Source of the DNA: Chloroflexota bacterium
GTDB lineage: Bacteria > Chloroflexota > Dehalococcoidia > SM23-28-2 > RBG-16-64-32
Assembly (NCBI GenBank): GCA_022565075.1
Contig: JADFKG010000099.1
Coordinates: forward strand, 1-7,703
Direction of reading: 5' to 3'
Length of the DNA: 7,703 bases
In this document: in pieces, positions 1 through 6,502 of the stretch
Position numbering within the stretch: position 1 is the first letter of the stretch
Layout of the letters: each line of letters starts with the position of its first letter
Notes under the pieces: model-generated
Told to the model about the DNA's origin: nothing
Database searches by the model: none
The model's input: the letters and a program-made list of their open reading frames with translations, nothing else
Made by a program: the position numbers and the translations under genes

Positions 1-2496
1 GACGCCCCGATCCTCGACCGCGAAGGCATCCGTCGCCCGGAGCGCCTTTACGACACCGCCGACCTCTCCTACATCCTGATGCCTTCGCTCGGCGCGTGGA
101 GCCTCGCGAAGCTGGCGGAGCGATTCGGCGTCACGTTCGACACCCAGCACCGTGCGCTTTCCGACGCGGACGCCGCGCGCGGTGTCTTCCTCAGTCTGCT
201 CGATCTGGCGATAGAGCTTCCGAACGAAGTGCTGGGGCAGGTAGCCCAGTGGCTGACGCCGACGGAGTTCCCCTGGAGCGGCTTCTTCCGCGAGGCGTTC
301 GACAGGGCGGCGTCGCTGCCACCCGTGAAGCGTCCGGTCCTGCGCCCGCCGGAGAACGTCGACCAGCGGCCGTTGAAGCCGAGCCTGGATCCGGCGCCAG
401 TCGATCCGCAAACAGCGCTGGCGGTGCTGGCGTCGGCGGCCCGCCGCGCCGATCTCTTTCCCGAGTACGAGCGACGCCCCCAGCAGGAGGCGATGACGGA
501 GGCCGTGGCCGAGGCGTTCAACGCCGGAACGCAGCTGATGGTTGAGGCCGGCACCGGCGTGGGCAAGAGCCTGGCGTACCTGATCCCGGCGGCCTGCCAC
601 TCGCTGGCAAACCAGGGCCGCGTCGTCGTCTCAACGTCGACGATCAACCTCCAGGAGCAGCTCACGAAGAAGGACCTGCCCGCTGTTAAGGCGCTCTCGC
701 CGGACTCCGGCCTGCGCTCCTGCCAGCTCAAGGGGCGGCGCAACTACCTCTGCCTCAAGCGGTTCAACGCGCTGCGGACGTCGGCGTCGCTTTCCGACGA
801 CGAAGCATACCTGGCGTCGAAGATCCTCGTCTGGCTCGGCGACACCGATACCGGCGATCGCGGCGAGCTTCGGATCTCTCCGCAGGAGGACGCCCTCTGG
901 TCGCGGCTGAGCGCCGAAGGCGCCTCTTGCACGTCTGACAACAGTCCGTTCGTCGTTGACGGCACGTGCTTCATGCTGCGCGCGCGCAAGGAGGCGGAGG
1001 CGTCGCACATCGTCGTCGTCAACCACGCGCTGCTGCTGGCTGACATCGGCACCGGCGGCCGGGTGATCCCGCCCTACGAGCACGTGGTCATCGACGAGGC
1101 GCACAATCTGGAGGCCGAGGCGACGCGCCAGTTCGGCTTCACCTGCCGCGAACGCGAGCTGCATCAGCTCTTCGATGCCAGCGAGGGGATCGTTTCCGCG
1201 CTCGGCAAGGCCCTGCGCACGGCGCCCCTGCTGCTTGAGGCAGGCCGCGAGATGGAGGAGCAGGCGACGGCTCTGCGAGAGGCAGCGAAGGGCGCTCGGC
1301 CGCGCATCCAGCAGCTCGCGGACATGCTGAAGGCGTTCCTGGCGCAGCAGGCCGCCCCGAACGCCGAACGCGACTCCAGGTTGCACGTGACCAAGGCGAC
1401 GCGCGTGCAGCCGGACTGGTCGGACGTGGAGATCGCCTGGGAGAACTGCCGTCTCGTGCTTAGCGATCTCGCGGCGCACCTCGGCCGGTTGCACGAATCG
1501 TTGATCAGCGCCGCGGAGCTGGGGATGCTGAACCAGGAGATCATCGTGGCGACGGTAGCGCAGTCGCTGGAGGCCGCCAACGGCTTCGTTAGCGGACTGG
1601 CGGCGGCGCTGGCGGAGGACGACCCGAGCCGCGTCGTCTGGCTCGAGATCGACCGCGGCGATGGCGGGATAATCGTCTCGTGGGTGCCGCTTGAGGTCGA
1701 CAGCCTCCTGCAGAGCGGCCTCTACGAAGACTGCCGCACGGTCGTGCTGACCGGGGCGACGTTGCGCTCCCAAGACAGCTTCGAGTATTTGCAACGCCGC
1801 GTTGGCCTGCAGGACTGCGAGACGCTCGGGCTGGGTTCGCCGTTCGACTTCGAGAAGGCTGCGCTCGTCCTGATCCCGCGCGAAATGCCGGATCCCGGCG
1901 CGCCCGGCTACGTTGACGCCCTCGCCCAGGCCGTCATTGACCTGGCGCGCGCCTCGCAGGGGCGCGCGTTGGTGCTCTTCACGTCGCACGCGACCCTCCG
2001 CGCAACGCACCGGCTCGTCGCCGATGCGCTGAAGCGCGACGGGATCGAAGCGCTGGGGCAGGGGATCGACGGCTCTCCGCGTCAGCTCGTCCGGGCGCTC
2101 CGGGGTAACACCAAGACGGTCGTGCTGGGAACGTCGAGCTTCTGGGAGGGCGTCGACATACCGGGCGACTCTCTCTCGCTGCTAGTGATGGCGCGCCTGC
2201 CGTTCGCCGTGCCGACGGATCCGGTGTTCGCGGCGCGCTCGGAACTCTACGAAGACCCGTTCAACGAGTACGCGCTGCCGCAGGCTGTGATCCGCTTCAA
2301 GCAGGGCTTCGGCCGTCTGATCCGCACGAAGTCCGACCGCGGCGTGCTTGTCGTGTTGGACCCGCGTATCGTCACGAAGCAGTATGGCTCCGCCTTCCTG
2401 CAGTCGCTGCCGGGCTGCACTGTGCGGCAGGCAGCGATGCGAGAGATGCCCGGTCACGTCGAGCAGTGGCTGGCCGCGCGCGCTCCGGCGCATTGA
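1..2496 (+). CDS. dinG: DinG-family ATP-dependent helicase with N-terminal DEDDh exonuclease domain (5' partial)
   Basis: The reading frame is open from base 1 to the TGA at 2494-2496. The start lies before the window; about 831 codons are visible, and full-length relatives with this layout are usually over 900 residues. The first part is the end of a DnaQ-like (DEDDh) exonuclease domain: a DT..LSYILMPSLGAWSL stretch, then the exonuclease III motif HRALSDAD with His at 148-150 and Asp at 163-165. A superfamily 2, XPD/DinG-type helicase follows: Walker A GTGVGKS (550-570), DEAH box (1093-1104), GATLR (1753-1767), GTSSFWEGVDIPG (2128-2166) and motif VI QGFGRLIR (2302-2325). Cysteines at 721, 751, 928 and 967 lie where DinG/XPD proteins hold an iron-sulfur cluster, but the spacing is unusual. 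The family unwinds DNA 5'-3' during repair and removal of R-loops or other structures; some Gram-positive members act mainly as exonucleases. The end overlaps or abuts the acetyltransferase gene. The family call is secure; the exact activity is not. Confidence 0.93.
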   Translation, partial: DAPILDREGIRRPERLYDTADLSYILMPSLGAWSLAKLAERFGVTFDTQHRALSDADAARGVFLSLLDLAIELPNEVLGQVAQWLTPTEFPWSGFFREAFDRAASLPPVKRPVLRPPENVDQRPLKPSLDPAPVDPQTALAVLASAARRADLFPEYERRPQQEAMTEAVAEAFNAGTQLMVEAGTGVGKSLAYLIPAACHSLANQGRVVVSTSTINLQEQLTKKDLPAVKALSPDSGLRSCQLKGRRNYLCLKRFNALRTSASLSDDEAYLASKILVWLGDTDTGDRGELRISPQEDALWSRLSAEGASCTSDNSPFVVDGTCFMLRARKEAEASHIVVVNHALLLADIGTGGRVIPPYEHVVIDEAHNLEAEATRQFGFTCRERELHQLFDASEGIVSALGKALRTAPLLLEAGREMEEQATALREAAKGARPRIQQLADMLKAFLAQQAAPNAERDSRLHVTKATRVQPDWSDVEIAWENCRLVLSDLAAHLGRLHESLISAAELGMLNQEIIVATVAQSLEAANGFVSGLAAALAEDDPSRVVWLEIDRGDGGIIVSWVPLEVDSLLQSGLYEDCRTVVLTGATLRSQDSFEYLQRRVGLQDCETLGLGSPFDFEKAALVLIPREMPDPGAPGYVDALAQAVIDLARASQGRALVLFTSHATLRATHRLVADALKRDGIEALGQGIDGSPRQLVRALRGNTKTVVLGTSSFWEGVDIPGDSLSLLVMARLPFAVPTDPVFAARSELYEDPFNEYALPQAVIRFKQGFGRLIRTKSDRGVLVVLDPRIVTKQYGSAFLQSLPGCTVRQAAMREMPGHVEQWLAARAPAH

Positions 2497-2981
2497 ACAC
2501 AACACTAGCCGGCTCGCGAGTGGCCCTTCGGGCCGTCGCCCCCGACGACTTACCGCTGATCGAGGACTGGTGGCCCGAGGCCGCGGCGACTGTTCGCGGC
2601 GTGGGCGAGCCGGCCGCCATCGGCGAATTGCAGCGGATGACGGACGAGGCCGGCGGCGAGACGCTCGTTATCGCCCGGGCAGACGATCCCACGGCGATCG
2701 GTCTTCTCGTCTACCGGCTAGCGGACGATGGCTGGTTGGAGTTTCGGTTCCTGGCGCTGGCGAAGGCGCTTCGCGGCTGGGGCTACGGCTCTGAGGTGGT
2801 GCGGCTGATCGAGGAGTCGGGCCGGGCCCGGCGATTTGCGGCGCGCGTGAGCGCTGGGAACGGGCTCGGCCTCTTCTTCTGGCTGCGGATGGGCTATCGT
2901 CCCGCGGAGGCGGGAGAGTTGCCGTGGCCGGAGCGCGAGCCCGAAGATAGGATCGCAATGATCCGAGAACAGAAGGAGTGA
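2466..2981 (+). CDS. GNAT-family N-acetyltransferase
   Basis: This is a small acetyl-CoA-dependent acetyltransferase, up to 171 residues. It opens with the usual GNAT beta-1 pattern (LAGSRVALRAVAPDDLPLI), then FRFLALAK on the central strand. The acetyl-CoA pyrophosphate loop RGWGYG (2772-2789) matches the family's R/Q-x-x-G-x-G/A motif. A late N-G-L-x-L-F-x-x-x-x-G-Y block (2859 onward) is typical of motif B. The substrate could be an amino-acid side chain, a small amine or a protein N-terminus; nothing visible decides it. The start is uncertain: GTG at 2466 overlaps the helicase gene by 31 bases, while TTG at 2493 would give a TTGA start/stop overlap with the helicase stop and begins just before the conserved region. 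GTG at 2520 is too far in. None has a good Shine-Dalgarno sequence, so translational coupling to the helicase is likely. The stop TGA is at 2979-2981, and the ribosome binding site of the next gene lies within the last codons. Confidence 0.85.
   Translation: MAGRARSGALNTTLAGSRVALRAVAPDDLPLIEDWWPEAAATVRGVGEPAAIGELQRMTDEAGGETLVIARADDPTAIGLLVYRLADDGWLEFRFLALAKALRGWGYGSEVVRLIEESGRARRFAARVSAGNGLGLFFWLRMGYRPAEAGELPWPEREPEDRIAMIREQKE
2973..2978 (+). promoter_or_regulatory. Ribosome binding site of the M20 peptidase gene
   Basis: AAGGAG sits 7 bases before the GTG at 2986 and decides the start of the peptidase gene over the out-of-frame GTG at 2984. It lies within the last codons of the acetyltransferase gene. 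It is the only strong Shine-Dalgarno match found before any start in this window. Confidence 0.8.
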
Positions 2982-2985
2982 GCGT

Positions 2986-4341
2986 GTGGACGACGTTCTG
3001 AAGTACTGCGATGAGCACCACGACGAAGCGCTGGCGAAGCTCGTCGAACTGTGCCGCTTCGAGACTGTGAGCGCGCAGGGCCGGGCGATCGAGGAGACGG
3101 CGGACTGGGTCGCCGGCGAGCTGCGCGATCTCGGCTTCGACGTGCAGGTCCTGCCGAAGCCGGAAGGCCCGCCCGCGCAGCCGGTCGTCTACGCGGAGGC
3201 GAAGGGTGCGTCCGCGAAGACGGTGCTCTTCTACGACCACTACGACGTGCAGCCGGAGGAGCCGCTCGACCTCTGGAAGACGCCGCCGTTCGAGCCGGTG
3301 CAGAAGGACGGCAAGCTGTACGGGCGCGGCACGTTCGACAACAAAGGCAACATTGCGGCGCGCTTCGCGGCGATCCGGGCCTGGCGGGAGACCAGCGGCG
3401 AGCTGCCGTGCGGGGTGAAGTTCTGCATCGAGGGCGACGAGGAGATCGGCTCGCCGTTCATGGAAGAGTTTGTCGAGCGGCACAAGGAACTGCTCGCCGC
3501 GGACGCCTGCATCTGGGAGGGCGGCGGCGTCACGTGGGAGGGCCTGCCAATGGTCACGCTGGGCGTGAAGGGCCTCCTCTACGTGCAGCTGGAGTGCCAG
3601 GCGATCACACACGACGCTCATTCGTCGTACGGCACGGTCCTACCGAACGCTGCCTGGCGCCTCGTCTGGGCGCTCTCTACGATCAAGGGGCCGGACGAGC
3701 GCGTCATGATCGAAGGCTTCTACGACGACGTTCGCCCGCCGACCGCGGATGAGCGCGCGGCGGTTCAGAAGCTGCCCGACGATGCCGCTGAGACGTTCAA
3801 GTCGTACGGTATCGAGCGATCAACGACAGGCGTCAGCGGCTTCGAGTACAACATCCGGCACCTGTTCGAGCCGACGGCCACGATCGACGGCCTGTCTTCG
3901 GGCTATGAGGGCGAGGGCCCGAAGACGGTGCTGCCGGCGAAGGCGATGGCGAAGGTCGACTTCCGCCTCGTCAACGACCAGGACCCGGGCGACATCGAGC
4001 GCAAGCTGCGCGCGCACCTGGACAAGCACGGCTTCGAGGACATCACGATCACGACGCACGGCGGTGAGCACCCGGCGCGAACGCCTGTGACTGACCCGCT
4101 CGTGGCGACGATGATGGAGGCCTGCCGCGAGGTGTACGGCAAGGAGCCGGTGATTCTGCCGACGATGGCCGGCACGGGGCCGCTGTATCCGTTCGTGACG
4201 ACGCTCGGTCTGCCGAACGTCGACATCGGCATCGGCTACCCCGGCGCCGCGATCCATGCCCCGAACGAGAACATCCGCCTGGAGGACTTCCGCGCCGGAA
4301 CGAAGGCGATCGCGGCCTTCCTGGGTAAATTCGGGCGCTAG
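2986..4341 (+). CDS. M20-family zinc metallopeptidase (dipeptidase / deacylase type)
   Basis: This 451-residue protein belongs to the M20/M25/M40 co-catalytic zinc hydrolases (dipeptidases, ArgE/DapE-like deacylases). All metal and catalytic positions I would expect are present: His85 and Asp87 in FYDHYDVQP, bridging Asp118 in GRGTFDNKG, Glu152-Glu153 in EGDEEIGS, Glu178 in IWEGGG, and His424 in GAAIHAPNE near the C-terminus. His212 in THDAHSSYG fits the histidine contributed by the dimerisation (lid) domain in this family. There is no signal peptide, so the protein should be cytosolic. The long lid region and the HYDVQP..LW..PPFEP pattern resemble the carnosinase/dipeptidase branch more than ArgE or DapE, but substrate cannot be fixed from sequence. 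The start is GTG at 2986, preceded by AAGGAG; it lies 4 bases after the acetyltransferase stop. Co-transcription with the helicase and acetyltransferase is likely, without an obvious functional link. Confidence 0.93.
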   Translation: MDDVLKYCDEHHDEALAKLVELCRFETVSAQGRAIEETADWVAGELRDLGFDVQVLPKPEGPPAQPVVYAEAKGASAKTVLFYDHYDVQPEEPLDLWKTPPFEPVQKDGKLYGRGTFDNKGNIAARFAAIRAWRETSGELPCGVKFCIEGDEEIGSPFMEEFVERHKELLAADACIWEGGGVTWEGLPMVTLGVKGLLYVQLECQAITHDAHSSYGTVLPNAAWRLVWALSTIKGPDERVMIEGFYDDVRPPTADERAAVQKLPDDAAETFKSYGIERSTTGVSGFEYNIRHLFEPTATIDGLSSGYEGEGPKTVLPAKAMAKVDFRLVNDQDPGDIERKLRAHLDKHGFEDITITTHGGEHPARTPVTDPLVATMMEACREVYGKEPVILPTMAGTGPLYPFVTTLGLPNVDIGIGYPGAAIHAPNENIRLEDFRAGTKAIAAFLGKFGR

Positions 4342-4349
4342 CGGGCTCC

Positions 4350-4907
4350 ATGACGAAGGTGCCATCTCTCGCCGAAGCTTCGATCACCAAGCGATTCATT
4401 AGTCGCTGGTCGGAGCGGTACGATATGTTGGCCGGTGCCGACGACCTCAGCAAAGAGGCTGATCTGCTGAACTGGCTCGATTCCTTGGGAGACGCGAGGT
4501 ATCTGGACAAGGATCACTTCGTCGAGTTGTGCATGTGGAAGTCGCCGCGCCAGAAGTCTAGATACGAATCGAATGGCTCGCCGCTGGTTGAGAAGGCAAC
4601 TCGGCTCGCGTTCGATCTTGATGAGGAGATACTCAAGCTCTACGTCCTGATGGCTCTCGAAGGCGTAGGGGTTCCGGTTGCGTCCACAATCCTGCACTTT
4701 CTGCAGCCAGAGGGGTTCGCCATCTTCGATGTGCGTGCGCGAGGGACGCTATTAGGTGCCGGGCTGTGGCATCGCCGTAAGGGTGATCAGTCAGTGGCTG
4801 CTTGGATCGAGTATTTGGCGATCATGAGAAGGCTTGCGGTACGTCACCGCGTGTCGCTACGCTCACTCGACAAGGCTCTCTTCGCGTACGACAAGTGGGG
4901 CGGGTAA
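4350..4907 (+). CDS. Uncharacterised protein with DNA-glycosylase-like helix-hairpin-helix motif
   Basis: This 185-residue protein is not one I can name. Residues 103-134 carry L-E-G-V-G-V-P-V-A-S-T-I-L followed by a proline and then IFDVRARG. This resembles the HhH plus catalytic-Asp segment of HhH-GPD base-excision glycosylases (LPGVGxxTA...., then VDTHVxR), with Asp127 at the place of the catalytic aspartate. The lysine that bifunctional glycosylases carry inside the HhH (GVGxKTA) is absent (GVGVPVA), and no iron-sulfur cysteine cluster follows. The tail (LRSLDKALFAYDKW) looks like a conserved end of a family of small hypothetical proteins. A DNA-binding or repair-related role is an inference; an enzymatic role is open. 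The gene starts 8 bases after the peptidase stop, lacks a clear ribosome binding site, and ends 8 bases from the stop of the converging zinc-finger gene. Eight 60-base lines within it average about 57% G+C, below the 62-77% sampled in neighbours, which suggests later acquisition. Confidence 0.8.
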   Translation: MTKVPSLAEASITKRFISRWSERYDMLAGADDLSKEADLLNWLDSLGDARYLDKDHFVELCMWKSPRQKSRYESNGSPLVEKATRLAFDLDEEILKLYVLMALEGVGVPVASTILHFLQPEGFAIFDVRARGTLLGAGLWHRRKGDQSVAAWIEYLAIMRRLAVRHRVSLRSLDKALFAYDKWGG

Positions 4908-4915
4908 TCCTTCGC

Positions 4916-5143
4916 CTAGTGGCCCTCGCCGATGGCTGGCTCTTTGCCCGCCTTGCCCAGGCAGAGGTTGCAGGCGAACTCCAGCGATAGGTGCTGGTCG
5001 TGGATCCAGACGTCGCCGCAGTCCGTCCCGTCCTGGTCCTGGCGCGTGCGTAGGTGGAACGGCCCCTGGCAGTTGTTGCAGGTGGCGGCGCGGTCCGGAG
5101 CTATGTCATCGCCGCATACGCGGCACGGGGAAGTTTCGGTCAT
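4916..5143 (-). CDS. Small cysteine-rich zinc-finger protein (PHD/RING-like ligand order)
   Basis: This 75-residue protein has eight likely zinc ligands in order: Cys7-x2-Cys10, Cys22-x2-Cys25, His30, Cys42, Cys58-x2-Cys61, with His48 and His51 as extra candidates. The C-x2-C, C-x2-C-x4-H, then late C-x2-C order recalls cross-braced two-zinc PHD or RING-like fingers. However, the cysteine that follows the histidine comes 12 residues later instead of about three. No enzyme domain is present; a binding or scaffold role is the most that can be inferred. Its ATG overlaps the TGA of the upstream nucleotidyltransferase gene as ATGA (minus strand, 5143-5140), so the two are probably translated in a coupled way; only a weak GGA precedes it. 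The cysteine pattern and the tight overlap argue that this is a real gene. It converges on the HhH gene with an 8-base gap. Confidence 0.8.
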   Translation of the reverse strand: MTETSPCRVCGDDIAPDRAATCNNCQGPFHLRTRQDQDGTDCGDVWIHDQHLSLEFACNLCLGKAGKEPAIGEGH

Positions 5144-6384
5144 TCGTCGTTCCGGGCAAGGCCGTCGCGGACAAGGCGTTCTTCGTCCGCGCGCGTCTTG
5201 ACCTCTCCGTCCAGCTTAGCAGCGCGCAGGTCGGCCAGTACTTCACCGACCGCCTTCCCCGGCGGCACGCCGAGCGCCAGCAAGTCGTCGCCGCGGAGGA
5301 GCGGTCGGATCGTTCGATACGTCGCCATGTAGGCGTGTGCCTGCTCTCGCTCCTCACCGGACCCGGCGGCGGCCAACGCCCAGACTGCGGCCGCCGGATG
5401 AGCCGCGAAGAGTGAGGCGGTCTCGCTCGGTCTCGCCCCAGCGAGCGGCCCGCGCCCGCGGAGCGCCGAAAGCGCGCGTACAGCATCAGCCTGGCGACGG
5501 GTGAGCGCGAGGCGCCCGATCACGGGCTCGGTCGCCGGCTGGGGGACGTGCCAGGTGAGGAGCGGCCAGTATGCCGCGGGGGTGGCGCGTGGTGCGATCT
5601 CTCGCAGGCGCTCGAAGGCGGTCCCCAACTCGCGGTCGAAGTGAAGCGACGGGTGCAGTGTGTGCAGTGCGCCGAGCTCCGCCAGGCGCAGCAGGGCGCG
5701 CTCCGGCTCGCGCTCGAGAAGCGTGCGCTCGAACTCTCGGTGGACGCGCGCGGGGCTGATCGTCTCCAGGAAAGGGAGGTCGCGGACGAGCAGGTCGTGA
5801 GTCGCCCCCTCGATGCGAAACGCGAGGCGGACTTCGTAGCGGGCGGCGCGCAGGATACGCGTGGCGTCATCCTGGAAGCTTGCCGTGTGCTGGACGCGGA
5901 TGAGGCCGGCGTCGAGATCGGCGCGGCCGCCGACAGGGTCGAGCAGCCGGCCCGCGGCAGTCCCGTTGAGAGCGAGCGCCATCGCGTTGATCGTGAAGTC
6001 ACGGCGGTGGAGGTCGTCGTCGATCGACGAGGGACGGACGGTGGGCAGCGCGCCGGCGGCCTCGTACGTTTCGCTGCGCGCGGTGGCGAGGTCGACGTGG
6101 GCGCCATCACCGGAAACGGTCGCCGTTCCGAAGCGGGGATGCCGGACGAGCCGGAGGTCAGCCGCTTCCGCCAGGTGAGCGGCAAGGTCGATGGCGTCCC
6201 CTTCGACGGCAACGTCGAGGTCGCCCGGCTGCAGATCGAGCAGAAGGTCACGCACGGGACCGCCGACCAGGTAGATGGCAGCGCTGCGCCGGTCTGCCAG
6301 CTCGACCAGGCGCGTTAGGGCGCTGGCCTGCTCCGTGGGCAGCGAGGCCAGCAATTTCTCGATGAGTTCAGGGCTTCCTGGCAT
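5140..6384 (-). CDS. cca: Class II tRNA nucleotidyltransferase (CCA- or A-adding enzyme)
   Basis: This 414-residue enzyme belongs to the class II nucleotidyltransferases that build or repair the 3' CCA end of tRNAs in the cytoplasm using CTP and ATP. The head domain shows YLVGGPVRD (residues 38-46), the catalytic DLD (Asp55, Asp57), RFGTATV (84-90), a further carboxylate in HVDLATARSETY (Asp98), the RRDFTINAMA motif (127-136), DPVGGRADLD (149-158) and the DDATRILRAARY motif (172-183) that shapes nucleotide selection. The C-terminal part has LALGVPPGKAVGEVL, a usual tail of this group; no separate HD domain is evident. Sequence alone does not separate a full CCA-adding enzyme from an A-adding enzyme or poly(A) polymerase, since these share the motifs. 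The start ATG (6384-6382) has no Shine-Dalgarno sequence; a -10-like TACAAT lies only 11 bases upstream. The stop overlaps the start of the zinc-finger gene. Confidence 0.92.
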   Translation of the reverse strand: MPGSPELIEKLLASLPTEQASALTRLVELADRRSAAIYLVGGPVRDLLLDLQPGDLDVAVEGDAIDLAAHLAEAADLRLVRHPRFGTATVSGDGAHVDLATARSETYEAAGALPTVRPSSIDDDLHRRDFTINAMALALNGTAAGRLLDPVGGRADLDAGLIRVQHTASFQDDATRILRAARYEVRLAFRIEGATHDLLVRDLPFLETISPARVHREFERTLLEREPERALLRLAELGALHTLHPSLHFDRELGTAFERLREIAPRATPAAYWPLLTWHVPQPATEPVIGRLALTRRQADAVRALSALRGRGPLAGARPSETASLFAAHPAAAVWALAAAGSGEEREQAHAYMATYRTIRPLLRGDDLLALGVPPGKAVGEVLADLRAAKLDGEVKTRADEERLVRDGLARNDE

Positions 6385-6395
6385 GTTGTGAGTTT

Positions 6396-6401
6396 ATTGT
6401 A
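6396..6401 (-). promoter_or_regulatory. Possible -10 element for the cca-zinc-finger operon
   Basis: Read on the minus strand this is TACAAT (5 of 6 matches to TATAAT), 11 bases before the ATG of the nucleotidyltransferase. No good -35 hexamer is seen 16-18 bases further upstream. If used, transcription would begin only a few bases before the ATG, giving a nearly leaderless mRNA, which would fit the absence of a ribosome binding site. Confidence 0.35.
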
Positions 6402-6411
6402 GAGTTGTCTG

Positions 6412-6441
6412 TTGACACGTGGTTTGGGGCCGTCCTATGAT
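6412..6441 (+). promoter_or_regulatory. Sigma-70-type promoter for rnc-smc
   Basis: A perfect -35 TTGACA (6412-6417) is followed after 18 bases by TATGAT (6436-6441, 5 of 6 matches to the -10 consensus). It lies in the AT-richer divergent gap between cca and rnc and points towards rnc. The expected transcription start is near 6448, leaving a leader of roughly 55 bases to the ATG at 6503 (about 75 bases to the ATG at 6524). Confidence 0.7.
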
Positions 6442-6473
6442 TTGCCTGTAATTCCTCGCGAACGTGTGAAAAC

Positions 6474-6493
6474 GAGCCGCTTAAACGCGGCTC
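6474..6493 (+). promoter_or_regulatory. Hairpin in the presumed rnc leader
   Basis: GAGCCGC (6474-6480) and GCGGCTC (6487-6493) form a perfect 7-bp GC-rich stem with a 6-base TTAAAC loop. There is no T-run after it on the plus strand, so it is not a clear plus-strand terminator. On the minus strand the stem is followed by GTTTTC, so a weak terminator against read-through towards cca is possible. ACGTG (6462-6466) and CACGT (6508-6512) could add an outer 5-bp helix that would reach over the ATG at 6503. RNase III cleaves a leader stem in its own mRNA in E. coli, so self-regulation is an attractive but unproven reading. Confidence 0.5.
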
Positions 6494-6502
6494 TCTGCGT
6501 CA

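Noticed and set aside
631..2010. Long minus-strand open frame (459 codons) opposite the helicase gene
   Set aside because: The translation is Arg/Leu/Ala-rich with no motif, and the plus strand carries full helicase motifs across the region. High third-position G+C opens antisense frames.
2668..3621. Minus-strand open frame (317 codons) opposite the acetyltransferase and peptidase genes
   Set aside because: It spans two well-supported genes and shows low-complexity Arg/Pro/Ser-rich sequence with no recognisable domain; an antisense shadow.
4895..4932. Bidirectional terminator between the converging genes
   Set aside because: Only a 4-bp GGGC/GCCC pairing can be made across the gap and no T-run follows on either strand.
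5548..6318. Plus-strand open frame (256 codons) opposite cca
   Set aside because: The minus strand here encodes the ordered nucleotidyltransferase motifs; the plus frame has no motif or ribosome binding site.
6437..6451. Four-codon ATG...TAA reading frame upstream of rnc as a leader peptide
   Set aside because: It overlaps the -10 hexamer and would begin before the expected transcription start.
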